Shown here: positions 1 to 5,500 of the stretch, piece by piece
Layout of the letters: the number at the start of each line of letters is the position of its first letter
How positions within the stretch are numbered: the first letter of the stretch is position 1
Source of the DNA: Pseudomonadota bacterium
GTDB taxonomy: Bacteria; Pseudomonadota; Alphaproteobacteria; Sphingomonadales; Sphingomonadaceae
Direction of reading: 5' to 3'
NCBI GenBank assembly: GCA_023413015.1
Contig: JAEZQR010000297.1
Span: 1 to 5,500 of the forward strand
DNA: 5,500 nt
The notes under the pieces: model-generated
Told to the model about the DNA's origin: nothing
The model's database searches: none
The model's input: only the letters and a program-made list of their open reading frames with translations
Position numbers and translations under genes: made by a program

Positions 1-57
1 TAAGCTCTGAAGGGGCTGTTGCCGCGAACCGGCAAGGCGTATCGCCGAATCCGATCG

Positions 58-966
58 ATGTTCCCGCTCGTCCACCATCCCGACTATGTCGCGCCGCTGC
101 CGCCGGGGCACAGCTTCCCGATGGACAAGTACGGGCTGGTGATGGTGGCGCTGCGCGAGGCTGGTGCGGCGTGGGACGAGCACGCACCCGAGCCTTGCCC
201 TCGCGAATGGGTCGAGGCAGTGCACACGCCCGACTATGTCGACATGGTGATGACAGCGAGCGTCGACCGCGAGCGCGAGCGGCGGATCGGCTTTCCGGTG
301 ACCGAGCGGGTGCGGCGCCGGTCGCTGCTGTCGTCGGGCGGCACCTATCTCGCTGCCAGGCTGGCGATCGGTGCAGGCTATGCGGCGAACACCGCGGGCG
401 GCAGCCATCATGCGATGCCCGATACCGGCGCGGGCTATTGCGTGCTCAACGATCTGGCGATCGCCGCGAACCGTCTGCTTGCCGAAGGGGTCGTCCGGCG
501 CGTGATGATCGTCGACCTCGACGTGCACCAGGGCGACGGAACGGCGGTGATGCTCGCCGGGCGGATGGACGCGTTCACCTTCTCGATGCACGGCGCCAAG
601 AATTTTCCGGTGCGCAAGGCCCGCTCGTCGCGCGACGTCGAGCTGCCTGATGGCATGATGGACGACGCCTATTTCGAAACGCTGGCGCGCGAGCTGCCGG
701 TGTGCCTCGACGAATTTTTACCCGATCTCGTCCTTTACCAGGCTGGGGTTGATCCCCATGTGGACGACCGGCTCGGACGGCTGGCGCTGACCGACGAGGG
801 GCTGGAGGCGCGCGACCGCTTCGTGATGCGCGCGTGCCGGCAGCGCGGAATTCCGCTCATGAGCGTGCTGGGCGGCGGATATAGCAGGGACGGCGACAGG
901 ATGACGGTGGCGCGACGGCACGCTCGATCGATCATCGCGCTCGCCGATGAGGCCCAACGGCTTTAG
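58..966 (+). CDS. Histone deacetylase family protein (zinc amidohydrolase)
   Basis: This is a cytoplasmic zinc-dependent deacetylase-fold enzyme. Family members remove acetyl groups from lysines, polyamines or other small amides, and the substrate here cannot be told from sequence. Numbered from the ATG at 58 (302 residues), it has the tandem histidines H117-H118 in GGSHHAMPD, and the DLDVHQGDG motif whose D155 and H157 should bind zinc, with D153 next to them. The third zinc ligand is D232 in QAGVDPH, and the transition-state tyrosine is Y275 in LGGGY. The set is complete, so the protein should be active. Length and the DLDVHQGDG form resemble the bacterial/HDAC11-like (class IV) branch more than AcuC; this is inference. 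The start is uncertain. A TTG at 19 is in frame and preceded by AAGGGG (10-15), but it adds 13 basic residues with no family counterpart, while MFPLVHHPDY at 58 is a natural beginning. The gene stands alone, 94 bases before korA. Confidence 0.92.
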   Translation: MFPLVHHPDYVAPLPPGHSFPMDKYGLVMVALREAGAAWDEHAPEPCPREWVEAVHTPDYVDMVMTASVDRERERRIGFPVTERVRRRSLLSSGGTYLAARLAIGAGYAANTAGGSHHAMPDTGAGYCVLNDLAIAANRLLAEGVVRRVMIVDLDVHQGDGTAVMLAGRMDAFTFSMHGAKNFPVRKARSSRDVELPDGMMDDAYFETLARELPVCLDEFLPDLVLYQAGVDPHVDDRLGRLALTDEGLEARDRFVMRACRQRGIPLMSVLGGGYSRDGDRMTVARRHARSIIALADEAQRL

Positions 967-992
967 CCGGGGCCATATTTTCTTCTTTGAGG

Positions 993-1009
993 CGCCCCCG
1001 CTGGGGGCG
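993..1009. other. Small perfect GC hairpin after the deacetylase gene
   Basis: CGCCCCC at 993-999 pairs perfectly with GGGGGCG at 1003-1009 around a three-base loop, 27 bases after the deacetylase stop codon and 52 bases before korA. There is no run of T after it on either strand, so it is not a classical intrinsic terminator. It could stabilise the 3' end of the upstream mRNA, act as a weak terminator, or sit in the korA leader. The rest of 967-1060 holds a TATAAC at 1025-1030 without a partner -35 box, and the korA ribosome-binding site GAGAGAG at 1051-1057. Confidence 0.4.
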
Positions 1010-1060
1010 TAGGGACAATTCAGGTATAACTCAGATGGCACGGGGCGGCTGAGAGAGCGT

Positions 1061-2947
1061 ATGGCGACCGCACTTAAGAACATGATTTTCGGCGACGACA
1101 AGGCCCGCGCGGAAGTGCGCGAGGCGGTGGTCGTCCGCTTCGCCGGCGACTCCGGCGACGGCATGCAGCTGACGGGCGGACAGTTCACGCTGTCGACCGC
1201 GCTCGCGGGCAACGACCTCGCGACCTTCCCCGACTTCCCCGCCGAGATCCGCGCGCCGCAGGGCACGACCTTCGGCGTGTCGGCGTTCCAGATCAACTTC
1301 GGCTCGACCGACATCGAGACCGCGGGCGACGAGCCCGATGTGCTGGTGGCGATGAACCCGGCCGCGCTGAAGGTGAACATCGCCGCGCTGCGCAAGGGCG
1401 GACTGGTGATCGCCGACACCGGCGAGTTCAGCCAGCGCAACCTCGCCAAGGCCGGCTACGCGGCGAACCCGCTCGAGGACGGCAGCCTCGCGCCGTACCA
1501 GGTGCTCGCGTTCAACATCTCGCAGCTGACGCTCGAGGCCGTGAAGCCGTTCGGGCTCGGCAACAAGGAAGCGCTGCGCTGCAAGAACATGTGGACGCTG
1601 GGCCTCGCGCTCTGGATGTTCGACCGCGACCGCCAGCCGCTCGTCGACTGGCTCAAGTCCAAGTTCGCGAAGAACGAGACGCTGGCCGAGGCGAACATCG
1701 CTGCGCTCAACGCCGGCCACGCTTATGGCGAGACCGCCGAGATCGGCGGGCCGCTGAAGCAGTTCTCGATCGCGCCGGCCGACGTAGCGCCGGGCCAGTA
1801 CCGCACGGTGACGGGTGCCGAGGCGCTGTCGATGGGTCTCGTCGCGGGCGCGCAGCTCGCCGGACTGCCGATGTTCTTCGGCTCCTACCCGATCACGCCG
1901 GCCTCCTCGCTGCTCCACACGCTGTCGCGGCTGAAGGAGTTCGGCGTCACCACCTTCCAGGCCGAGGACGAGATCGCCGCGATCGCGTCGGCGATCGGCG
2001 CCTCCTACGCCGGCCAGCTCGGCGTCACCTCGTCGTCGGGGCCGGGCATCGCCTTGAAGACCGAGGCGATCGGCCTGGCGATCATGACCGAGCTGCCGCT
2101 CGTCATCGTCAACTCGCAGCGCGGCGGGCCTTCGACCGGCCTGCCGACCAAGACCGAGCAGTCAGACCTTTATCAGGCGATCTACGGCCGCAACGGCGAT
2201 GCGCCGCTGCCCGTCATTGCCTCGCGCTCGCCGGCGGATGCGTTCGAGGTAGCGATCGAGGCGTGCCGGCTGGCGGTCCAGTTCATGACGCCGGTCATGC
2301 TGCTGACCGACGGATATATCGCCAACGCCGCCGAGCCGTGGCGCATGCCCGACATGAACGGCTATGCGCCGTTCCCGGTCAGCTTCCACACGGAGGTTCC
2401 AGCCGAGGGCAAGCAAAGCCCGTACGAGCGCGATCCGGAGACGCTGAAGCGCGTGTGGATCAAGCCGGGCACGCCGGGCCTGATGCACCGCATCGGCGGC
2501 ATCGAGAAGAGCTTTGCGACCGGCCACATCAACTATGAGCCGTCCAACCACCAGAAGATGACCGATACCCGCAAGGGCAAGGTCGACGGCATCGCGCGCT
2601 ACATTCCCGACCAGGAGGTCGAGCTGGGGGCGCCGGGCGGCAAGCTCGCGGTCGTCGGCTGGGGCTCGACCTTCGGGCCGATCCATCAGGCGGTGCGTCG
2701 CGCCCGCGCCAAGGGCCACGACGTCAGCCATATCCATATCCGTCACCTGTGGCCGCTGCCGCAGAACCTGGGCGAGCTGTTGAAGAGCTACGACCGCATC
2801 CTGGTGCCGGAGATGAACACCGGTCAGCTCAAGACCGTGCTGCGTGACCAGTATCTGGTCGACGCCAAGCCGCTCAACAAAGTGTCGGGACACCCCTTCA
2901 AGATCGCCGAGATCGAAGCGGCGATCGAGCAGGCGCTGGCGGCTTAA
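1061..2947 (+). CDS. korA: 2-oxoacid:ferredoxin oxidoreductase alpha subunit (gamma-alpha fusion), probable 2-oxoglutarate type
   Basis: This is the large subunit of a cytoplasmic enzyme that converts a 2-oxoacid plus CoA to acyl-CoA and CO2 while reducing ferredoxin; with 2-oxoglutarate the product is succinyl-CoA. The 628 residues fall into a gamma domain at about 20-200 (VRFAGDSGDGMQLTGG near 25-40), an alpha pyrimidine-binding domain at about 250-430, and a transketolase-C-like domain at about 525-625 (VGWGSTFGP, RHLWPLP, PEMNTGQL). YPITP lies at 276-280 and RGGPSTGLPTKTEQSDL at 354-370. In the Sulfolobus enzyme, an arginine and a threonine nine residues apart in the latter motif were implicated in substrate recognition, and R354 and T363 match that spacing. 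Length is typical of fused KorA. GAGAGAG at 1051-1057 supports the start. korB follows after 102 bases, so the two are probably cotranscribed. Substrate preference remains inference; other 2-oxoacids are possible. Confidence 0.93.
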   Translation: MATALKNMIFGDDKARAEVREAVVVRFAGDSGDGMQLTGGQFTLSTALAGNDLATFPDFPAEIRAPQGTTFGVSAFQINFGSTDIETAGDEPDVLVAMNPAALKVNIAALRKGGLVIADTGEFSQRNLAKAGYAANPLEDGSLAPYQVLAFNISQLTLEAVKPFGLGNKEALRCKNMWTLGLALWMFDRDRQPLVDWLKSKFAKNETLAEANIAALNAGHAYGETAEIGGPLKQFSIAPADVAPGQYRTVTGAEALSMGLVAGAQLAGLPMFFGSYPITPASSLLHTLSRLKEFGVTTFQAEDEIAAIASAIGASYAGQLGVTSSSGPGIALKTEAIGLAIMTELPLVIVNSQRGGPSTGLPTKTEQSDLYQAIYGRNGDAPLPVIASRSPADAFEVAIEACRLAVQFMTPVMLLTDGYIANAAEPWRMPDMNGYAPFPVSFHTEVPAEGKQSPYERDPETLKRVWIKPGTPGLMHRIGGIEKSFATGHINYEPSNHQKMTDTRKGKVDGIARYIPDQEVELGAPGGKLAVVGWGSTFGPIHQAVRRARAKGHDVSHIHIRHLWPLPQNLGELLKSYDRILVPEMNTGQLKTVLRDQYLVDAKPLNKVSGHPFKIAEIEAAIEQALAA

Positions 2948-2960
2948 TATGAAACCGGCT

Positions 2961-3028
2961 CCGTTCGTCCCGAGCAACGTCGAGGGGCGGTGGCGCCAAC
3001 GTGTCTCGACTTCGCTCGACACGAACGG
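2961..3028. repeat. REPIN-like imperfect inverted repeat in the korA-korB spacer
   Basis: The spacer carries two arms in inverted orientation, 2961-2989 and 3000-3028, matching at 22 of 29 positions when one is reverse-complemented. The outer ends are perfect (CCGTTCGT at 2961-2968 and ACGAACGG at 3021-3028), and the cores share CGAGC and GTCGAG. The right arm contains a small hairpin of its own, GTGTC at 3001-3005 with GACAC at 3018-3022. The motif TCGACTTCGCTCGACACG is one I remember as highly repeated in sphingomonad genomes, so this is probably a dispersed non-autonomous palindromic element. Its left arm is the more diverged. In the transcript it would form a long stem between the two cistrons and could affect mRNA stability or the KorA:KorB ratio. 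Confidence 0.72.
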
Positions 3029-3035
3029 ACTTAGG

Positions 3036-3041
3036 TAAGGG
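3036..3041 (+). promoter_or_regulatory. korB ribosome-binding site directly after the repeat
   Basis: TAAGGG lies eight bases before the korB ATG at 3050 and begins eight bases after the repeat ends. It supports that start. Its first three bases are also the stop codon of a 29-codon frame that opens at 2949, which makes translational coupling between korA and korB conceivable. Confidence 0.6.
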
Positions 3042-3049
3042 TTCGGCCC

Positions 3050-4075
3050 ATGAACGAGATGACGAAGATCACCACGCCCGACGATTGGGCGACCGACCAG
3101 GAAGTTCGCTGGTGCCCGGGCTGCGGCGACTATGCGATCCTGAAGGCGGTGCAGCGCACGATGCCGGAGATCGGCGCGACGCCGGAGAACACGGTGTTCG
3201 TGAGCGGCATCGGCTGCTCGTCGCGCTTCCCCTATTATATGGAAACCTACGGCTTCCACACGATCCACGGCCGGGCGCCGGCGGTAGCGACGGGCGTCAA
3301 GCTCGCCAACCCCGAGCTCGACGTGTGGATCATCACTGGCGACGGCGACGGCCTGTCGATCGGCGGCAACCACATGTTGCACCTGTTGCGCCGCAACCTC
3401 GACTGCCAGGTGCTGCTGTTCAACAACGAGATCTACGGCCTCACCAAGGGCCAGTACTCGCCGACCAGCCGCGTCGGCACGCGCTCGCCCTCGACGCCCT
3501 ACGGCTCGGTCGACCGGCCGACCAACCCCTGCGCCTTCGCGATCGGCGCCGGCGGGCGGTTCATCGCGCGCGGCATCGACACGCACAAGAACTTGGGCGG
3601 AGTGCTGAAGGCGGCCTACGCCAACAAGGGCACGAGCTTCGTCGAGATCTACCAGAACTGCATCGTCTACAATGACGGCGTGTTCGAGAACTTCACCGAG
3701 AAGAAGAACGCGGCGAACTCGCAGCTCTGGCTCGAGCACGGCAAGCCGATGCTGTTCGCGAACGGCACCAAGGGCATCACCCTCAACCGCGAGACGCTGC
3801 GGCTCGAGGTGGTGGACGTGGTCGACGGCGACGTCTCGAACGTGATCGTCCATGACGAGACCAACAAGGCGGTCGCGCAGATGCTGGTTGAAATGCCGTT
3901 CCCGGCCTTCCCGGTGGCGATGGGCGTGATCTACCGCGACCCGGCGCCGACCTTCGAGACGGCGGTCGTCGAGCAGAACCGCCAAGTGTCGGCGGGCAAG
4001 AGCCCCGACCTCAACGCGCTGATCCGCAAGGGCCAGACCTGGGAGGTCAACCAGAAGCAGCCGCACGTCATCTAG
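3050..4075 (+). CDS. korB: 2-oxoacid:ferredoxin oxidoreductase beta subunit, probable 2-oxoglutarate type
   Basis: This is the beta subunit, which binds thiamine diphosphate and one [4Fe-4S] cluster and pairs with KorA to form the working enzyme. In its 341 residues, C22 and C25 (WCPGCGDY), C56 (GIGCSS) and C204 (YQNC) are spaced like the four cluster ligands of archaeal 2-oxoacid:ferredoxin oxidoreductase beta subunits. The diphosphate/Mg2+ motif runs from GDGDG (97-101) to NN (125-126). HTIHGRAPAVATG (70-82) is a conserved family block. NNEIYGLTKGQYSPTS (125-140) has lysine K133 where pyruvate enzymes, as I recall, usually have glycine. A lysine near this point was linked to 2-oxoglutarate recognition in the Sulfolobus enzyme, which supports the kor assignment. 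The length suits the two-subunit form known from aerobes such as Mycobacterium and Hydrogenobacter. No extra C-terminal domain or ferredoxin fusion is present. Confidence 0.93.
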   Translation: MNEMTKITTPDDWATDQEVRWCPGCGDYAILKAVQRTMPEIGATPENTVFVSGIGCSSRFPYYMETYGFHTIHGRAPAVATGVKLANPELDVWIITGDGDGLSIGGNHMLHLLRRNLDCQVLLFNNEIYGLTKGQYSPTSRVGTRSPSTPYGSVDRPTNPCAFAIGAGGRFIARGIDTHKNLGGVLKAAYANKGTSFVEIYQNCIVYNDGVFENFTEKKNAANSQLWLEHGKPMLFANGTKGITLNRETLRLEVVDVVDGDVSNVIVHDETNKAVAQMLVEMPFPAFPVAMGVIYRDPAPTFETAVVEQNRQVSAGKSPDLNALIRKGQTWEVNQKQPHVI

Positions 4076-4097
4076 GCGGCTCTAGCCTTACAAGCAC

Positions 4098-4167
4098 CGT
4101 CATCCCGGCGAAGGCCGGGATCCAGTGGCCACTATCGCGCTGGGTCCCGGCCTTCGCCGGGATGACG
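4098..4167. repeat. 70-base REPIN-like element: 27-bp inverted repeat after korB
   Basis: The arms at 4098-4124 and 4141-4167 are inverted copies that pair over 27 bp with a single T-G wobble (4121 with 4144), around a 16-base loop. Each arm is also a hairpin: CCCGGC-GAAG-GCCGGG at 4104-4119 and CCCGGC-CTTC-GCCGGG at 4146-4161. The loop opens with the perfect palindrome GTGGCCAC (4125-4132). The arm beginning CGTCATCCCGGCGAAGG is a dispersed repeat I remember from many alphaproteobacterial genomes, and two inverted copies around a short spacer is the REPIN arrangement. The near-perfect arms suggest a recent arrival or selection to keep the pairing. Confidence 0.85.
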
Positions 4168-4174
4168 TGTTTTT
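4098..4174 (+). terminator. Probable rho-independent terminator of korAB, built from the repeat
   Basis: The 27-bp stem is followed after two bases by five T residues (4170-4174), and it begins 23 bases after the korB stop codon. On the + strand this has the form of an intrinsic terminator. The stem is longer than usual and the T run is short, so efficiency is uncertain. It also separates korB from the sigma-factor cassette, suggesting that cassette has its own promoter in the following 58 bases, although I could not identify one. Confidence 0.5.
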
Positions 4175-4232
4175 AACGACCGTGTGAACGGCCCGCGGGG
4201 GATTCATTTCACGCCTCGCGTATTCCCCGCAT

Positions 4233-4796
4233 ATGCTGAAAGCGATGGACGCACCCGAGCTGGCCGACGATGCGCTGATGGCGCGGATCGCACATGGTGA
4301 CCGGACCGCGTTCCGGCTGCTGACCGGCCGTCTCTACGGCCCCGCGATCCGGCTCGCGACCCGCGTGCTCGGCGACCGGGCCGAGGGCGAGGACGCGGTG
4401 CAGGCGGCGCTGGTCAAGCTGTGGCAGGGCGCGTCGCGGTTCGACGCCCAACGCGGTTCGGTCGATGGCTGGTTCCGCCGCGTGGTGGTCAACGCCTGCA
4501 TCGACCGCCGCCGCTCGATCAAGCCGGTGGCGCCGATCGAAGCGGCAGCCGACGTCGCTTCGTCCGAGGCCACGCCGCACGAGGCGGCCGAGGCGAGCGA
4601 CCGGGCGGCGCGGGTGCAGGCGGCGATGGCGCGGCTCAACCCGCGGCAGCGCGCGGCGATCGCGCTCTTCCACATGGAAGGCGCGTCGATGGCGGAAATC
4701 GCTTCGGCACTGGAGACGACCCCCAAGGCGGTCGAGGGATTGTTGGCGCGGGCCCGAGCGGAGCTTGCTGCCATGTTGGCCGGGACGAAGGAGTAA
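4233..4796 (+). CDS. ECF-type RNA polymerase sigma factor
   Basis: This small sigma-70 family protein (187 residues) directs RNA polymerase to a stress or signal regulon. Sigma region 2 spans about 16-95: LMARIAHGDRTAFRLL, then AEGEDAVQAALVKLWQ at 50-65, which is the core-binding and -10 recognition helix region, then WFRRVVVNACIDRRR. A 30-residue alanine- and glutamate-rich linker leads to region 4 at about 127-181, with the -35-binding helix-turn-helix LNPRQRAAIALFHMEGASMAEIASAL and ETTPKAVEGLLARARAEL. There is no region 1 or 3, as expected for the ECF group. The start is uncertain: ATG at 4233 has no clear ribosome-binding site, and ATG at 4245 has only GAAAG two bases upstream; both leave the domains intact. 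It heads a cassette with a membrane protein and a secreted protein, the usual context for an anti-sigma-controlled factor. The regulon cannot be inferred. Confidence 0.92.
   Translation: MLKAMDAPELADDALMARIAHGDRTAFRLLTGRLYGPAIRLATRVLGDRAEGEDAVQAALVKLWQGASRFDAQRGSVDGWFRRVVVNACIDRRRSIKPVAPIEAAADVASSEATPHEAAEASDRAARVQAAMARLNPRQRAAIALFHMEGASMAEIASALETTPKAVEGLLARARAELAAMLAGTKE
4787..4793 (+). promoter_or_regulatory. Ribosome-binding site that sets the start of the membrane protein gene
   Basis: GAAGGAG lies inside the last codons of the sigma-factor gene, eight bases before the ATG at 4802. It selects this start within a reading frame that stays open far upstream (from 4421), where the sigma factor is encoded in another frame. 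The five-base gap between the sigma stop and the ATG makes coupled translation likely. Confidence 0.7.
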
Positions 4797-4801
4797 CAGT
4801 G

Positions 4802-5269
4802 ATGGACCGGACACGCGTACAGGAGATCATCGCGGCCTACGGCGCCGACGTGGCGCGCTGGCCAAAGCAGGAGCGCGAGGCAGCGCAGGCGCTGATGGCG
4901 CATGATGCCGGCCTGCGGGCCGAGTTCGATGCCGCCGCGGCGCTCGACAGCGACATCATGGCGTGGGCGATGGCACCGCTCGCCGCCGAGGATCATGCGG
5001 CGACGGCCGCCGCCGATCGGGCGCTGGCGAATGCGCCGGCCCCGCGCCGGTGGTGGCCGTCCCTCATCGCCGGCGGATCGATCGCCGCATCGCTGATGGT
5101 GGCGGCGCTGGTTCTGCCATCAGATCGGAAATCGACCGACAGCGTGCAGGTCGCTCAAACGACGCCGTCGGTGCAGACGACCCCCGTGCAAACCGCTCAG
5201 GTGCAGCAGGATCTGCAGGTCTGGGCCGCGGTATTCACCCCGACTCCCGAAGAGGAATCCGTCATATGA
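4802..5269 (+). CDS. Single-pass membrane protein, probable anti-sigma factor
   Basis: I do not recognise a named family. The 155-residue product has a charged N-terminal part (1-82; VQEIIAAYGADVARWPKQER near 6-25, then alanine-rich helix-like sequence), a double tryptophan W84-W85, and one hydrophobic segment at about 87-105. A polar tail of about 50 residues follows and ends in acidic PEEES. Arginines before the segment suggest a cytoplasmic N-terminus and periplasmic C-terminus. The layout and the position directly behind an ECF sigma gene fit an anti-sigma factor that tethers the sigma factor at the inner membrane. There are no cysteines, so it is not a zinc-type (HxxxCxxC) anti-sigma. 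Residues 115-136 are a Q/T/V/P-rich stretch with repeated VQT and TTP units, probably a flexible periplasmic linker. Its stop overlaps the next ATG. The function rests mainly on context. Confidence 0.78.
   Translation: MDRTRVQEIIAAYGADVARWPKQEREAAQALMAHDAGLRAEFDAAAALDSDIMAWAMAPLAAEDHAATAAADRALANAPAPRRWWPSLIAGGSIAASLMVAALVLPSDRKSTDSVQVAQTTPSVQTTPVQTAQVQQDLQVWAAVFTPTPEEESVI
5251..5257 (+). promoter_or_regulatory. Ribosome-binding site for the overlapping secreted-protein gene
   Basis: AGAGGAA lies eight bases before the ATG at 5266, inside the end of the membrane-protein gene. It supports a start that overlaps the preceding stop in an ATGA junction. Confidence 0.6.
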
Positions 5270-5500
5270 CCCAGCTTTCGCTGAAAGCGGCCTGCGCTGC
5301 TCTCGCGGTGGCGATCGCCGCTCCTGCGCTTGCCCAAGTCGCCCCGCCGGCACCACCGGCGCCGCCGCCCGGGCCCGCCGTGATCCGCATCAGCCCCGGC
5401 ATGGAAGGCAGGCGCTGGGTCGATCGGTTCGAGGGGATGTCACCCGAAGGGCGGCGCATCCTTTCTGAGGCGATGCGCCCGCAGATGACGCCGCAGGACC
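5266..5500 (+). CDS. Secreted/periplasmic protein, 5' part only; possible heavy-metal-sensor-like partner of the sigma cassette
   Basis: The gene runs off the window; 78 codons are visible. Residues 1-23 form a clear Sec signal peptide: a short N-region with K7, an alanine-rich hydrophobic core, and an ALA|Q cleavage site after residue 23. Next comes a Pro/Ala linker (about 25-38), then VIRISPGMEGRRWVDRFEGM and SPEGRRILSEAMRP, a helical-looking stretch. The form 'signal peptide, linker, MSPEGRRIL..' recalls periplasmic CpxP/CnrX-like proteins often annotated as heavy-metal sensors, but too little is visible to claim membership. The ATGA overlap with the membrane protein points to one operon and tight coupling. 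By analogy with CnrYXH systems it may sense the periplasmic signal that releases the sigma factor. It could instead be an unrelated exported protein. Confidence 0.75.
   Translation, partial: MTQLSLKAACAALAVAIAAPALAQVAPPAPPAPPPGPAVIRISPGMEGRRWVDRFEGMSPEGRRILSEAMRPQMTPQD

Noticed and set aside
993..1009. Intrinsic terminator of the deacetylase gene
   Set aside because: The hairpin is perfect, but no T run follows on either strand, so it is listed only as a hairpin.
1012..1030. Possible promoter with TATAAC at 1025-1030 ahead of korA
   Set aside because: The bases about 17 upstream are the GC hairpin arm and give no -35-like hexamer; GGGACA at 1012-1017 is far too close. A single AT-rich hexamer is not enough.
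718..1918. Minus-strand open frames of 243 and 295 codons opposite the deacetylase end and the korA start
   Set aside because: They overlap each other and clear coding sequence on the + strand, show low-complexity composition, and contain no family motif.
2162..4066. A 634-codon open frame on the minus strand opposite korA and korB
   Set aside because: It lies antisense to two strongly conserved genes, reads through the intergenic repeat, is rich in Arg/Val/Ala/Asp/His with no recognisable domain, and is the expected artefact of high third-position GC in the genes opposite.
4098..4167. CRISPR repeats or insertion-sequence ends
   Set aside because: There are only two arms in inverted rather than direct orientation, a 16-base spacer, no transposase frame between them and no visible target duplication. 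The pattern fits a REPIN-like element.
4185..4224. Possible self-regulated ECF promoter before the sigma gene (TGAAC at 4185-4189, CGTATT at 4219-4224)
   Set aside because: The spacing of about 29 bases is well beyond the usual 15-17, and no CGTT-like -10 lies at the right distance.
4421..4801. Upstream extension of the membrane-protein frame to ATG 4421
   Set aside because: This part overlaps the sigma gene in another frame and translates to Gly/Arg-rich nonsense. The ribosome-binding site GAAGGAG points to ATG 4802.

Overview
The window is GC-rich (roughly two thirds G+C by eye), tightly packed, and carries every recognised gene on the + strand. Gene content and two families of palindromic intergenic repeats suggest an alphaproteobacterium, most likely a sphingomonad. 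One repeat starts with CGTCATCCCGGCGAAGG and the other contains TCGACTTCGCTCGACACG. The lineage call is from memory of such genomes and was not tested by a search.

Layout: (1) 58-966 encodes a histone-deacetylase-fold amidohydrolase of about 300 residues with all zinc-site residues present. (2) 1061-2947 and 3050-4075 encode the two subunits of a thiamine-diphosphate, iron-sulfur 2-oxoacid:ferredoxin oxidoreductase (KorA as a gamma-alpha fusion, KorB as beta), best read as 2-oxoglutarate:ferredoxin oxidoreductase. A REPIN-like imperfect inverted repeat fills most of the korA-korB spacer. A second, nearly perfect 27-bp inverted repeat follows korB and probably ends its transcript. (3) 4233-5500+ is a compact three-gene cassette: an ECF-type sigma factor, a single-pass membrane protein in the anti-sigma position, and the start of a secreted proline-rich protein cut by the window edge. 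The last two overlap by ATGA.

How the parts work together: KorA and KorB form one enzyme that oxidatively decarboxylates a 2-oxoacid to acyl-CoA and reduces ferredoxin. No ferredoxin or delta subunit lies nearby, so the electron acceptor is encoded elsewhere. The sigma cassette looks like a cell-envelope signalling unit in which the membrane protein holds the sigma factor until a periplasmic signal, possibly sensed by the third protein, releases it. The deacetylase-like gene has no obvious functional link to its neighbours.

No gene-free stretch exceeds 300 bases. The spacers (1-57, 967-1060, 2948-3049, 4076-4232) hold the repeats, a small hairpin and ribosome-binding sites described below. 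I found no RNA gene, CRISPR array, insertion sequence or convincing promoter. The window is mostly ordinary core genome. The points most worth following are the repeat-embedded mini-ORF between korA and korB and the sigma/anti-sigma/periplasmic cassette.
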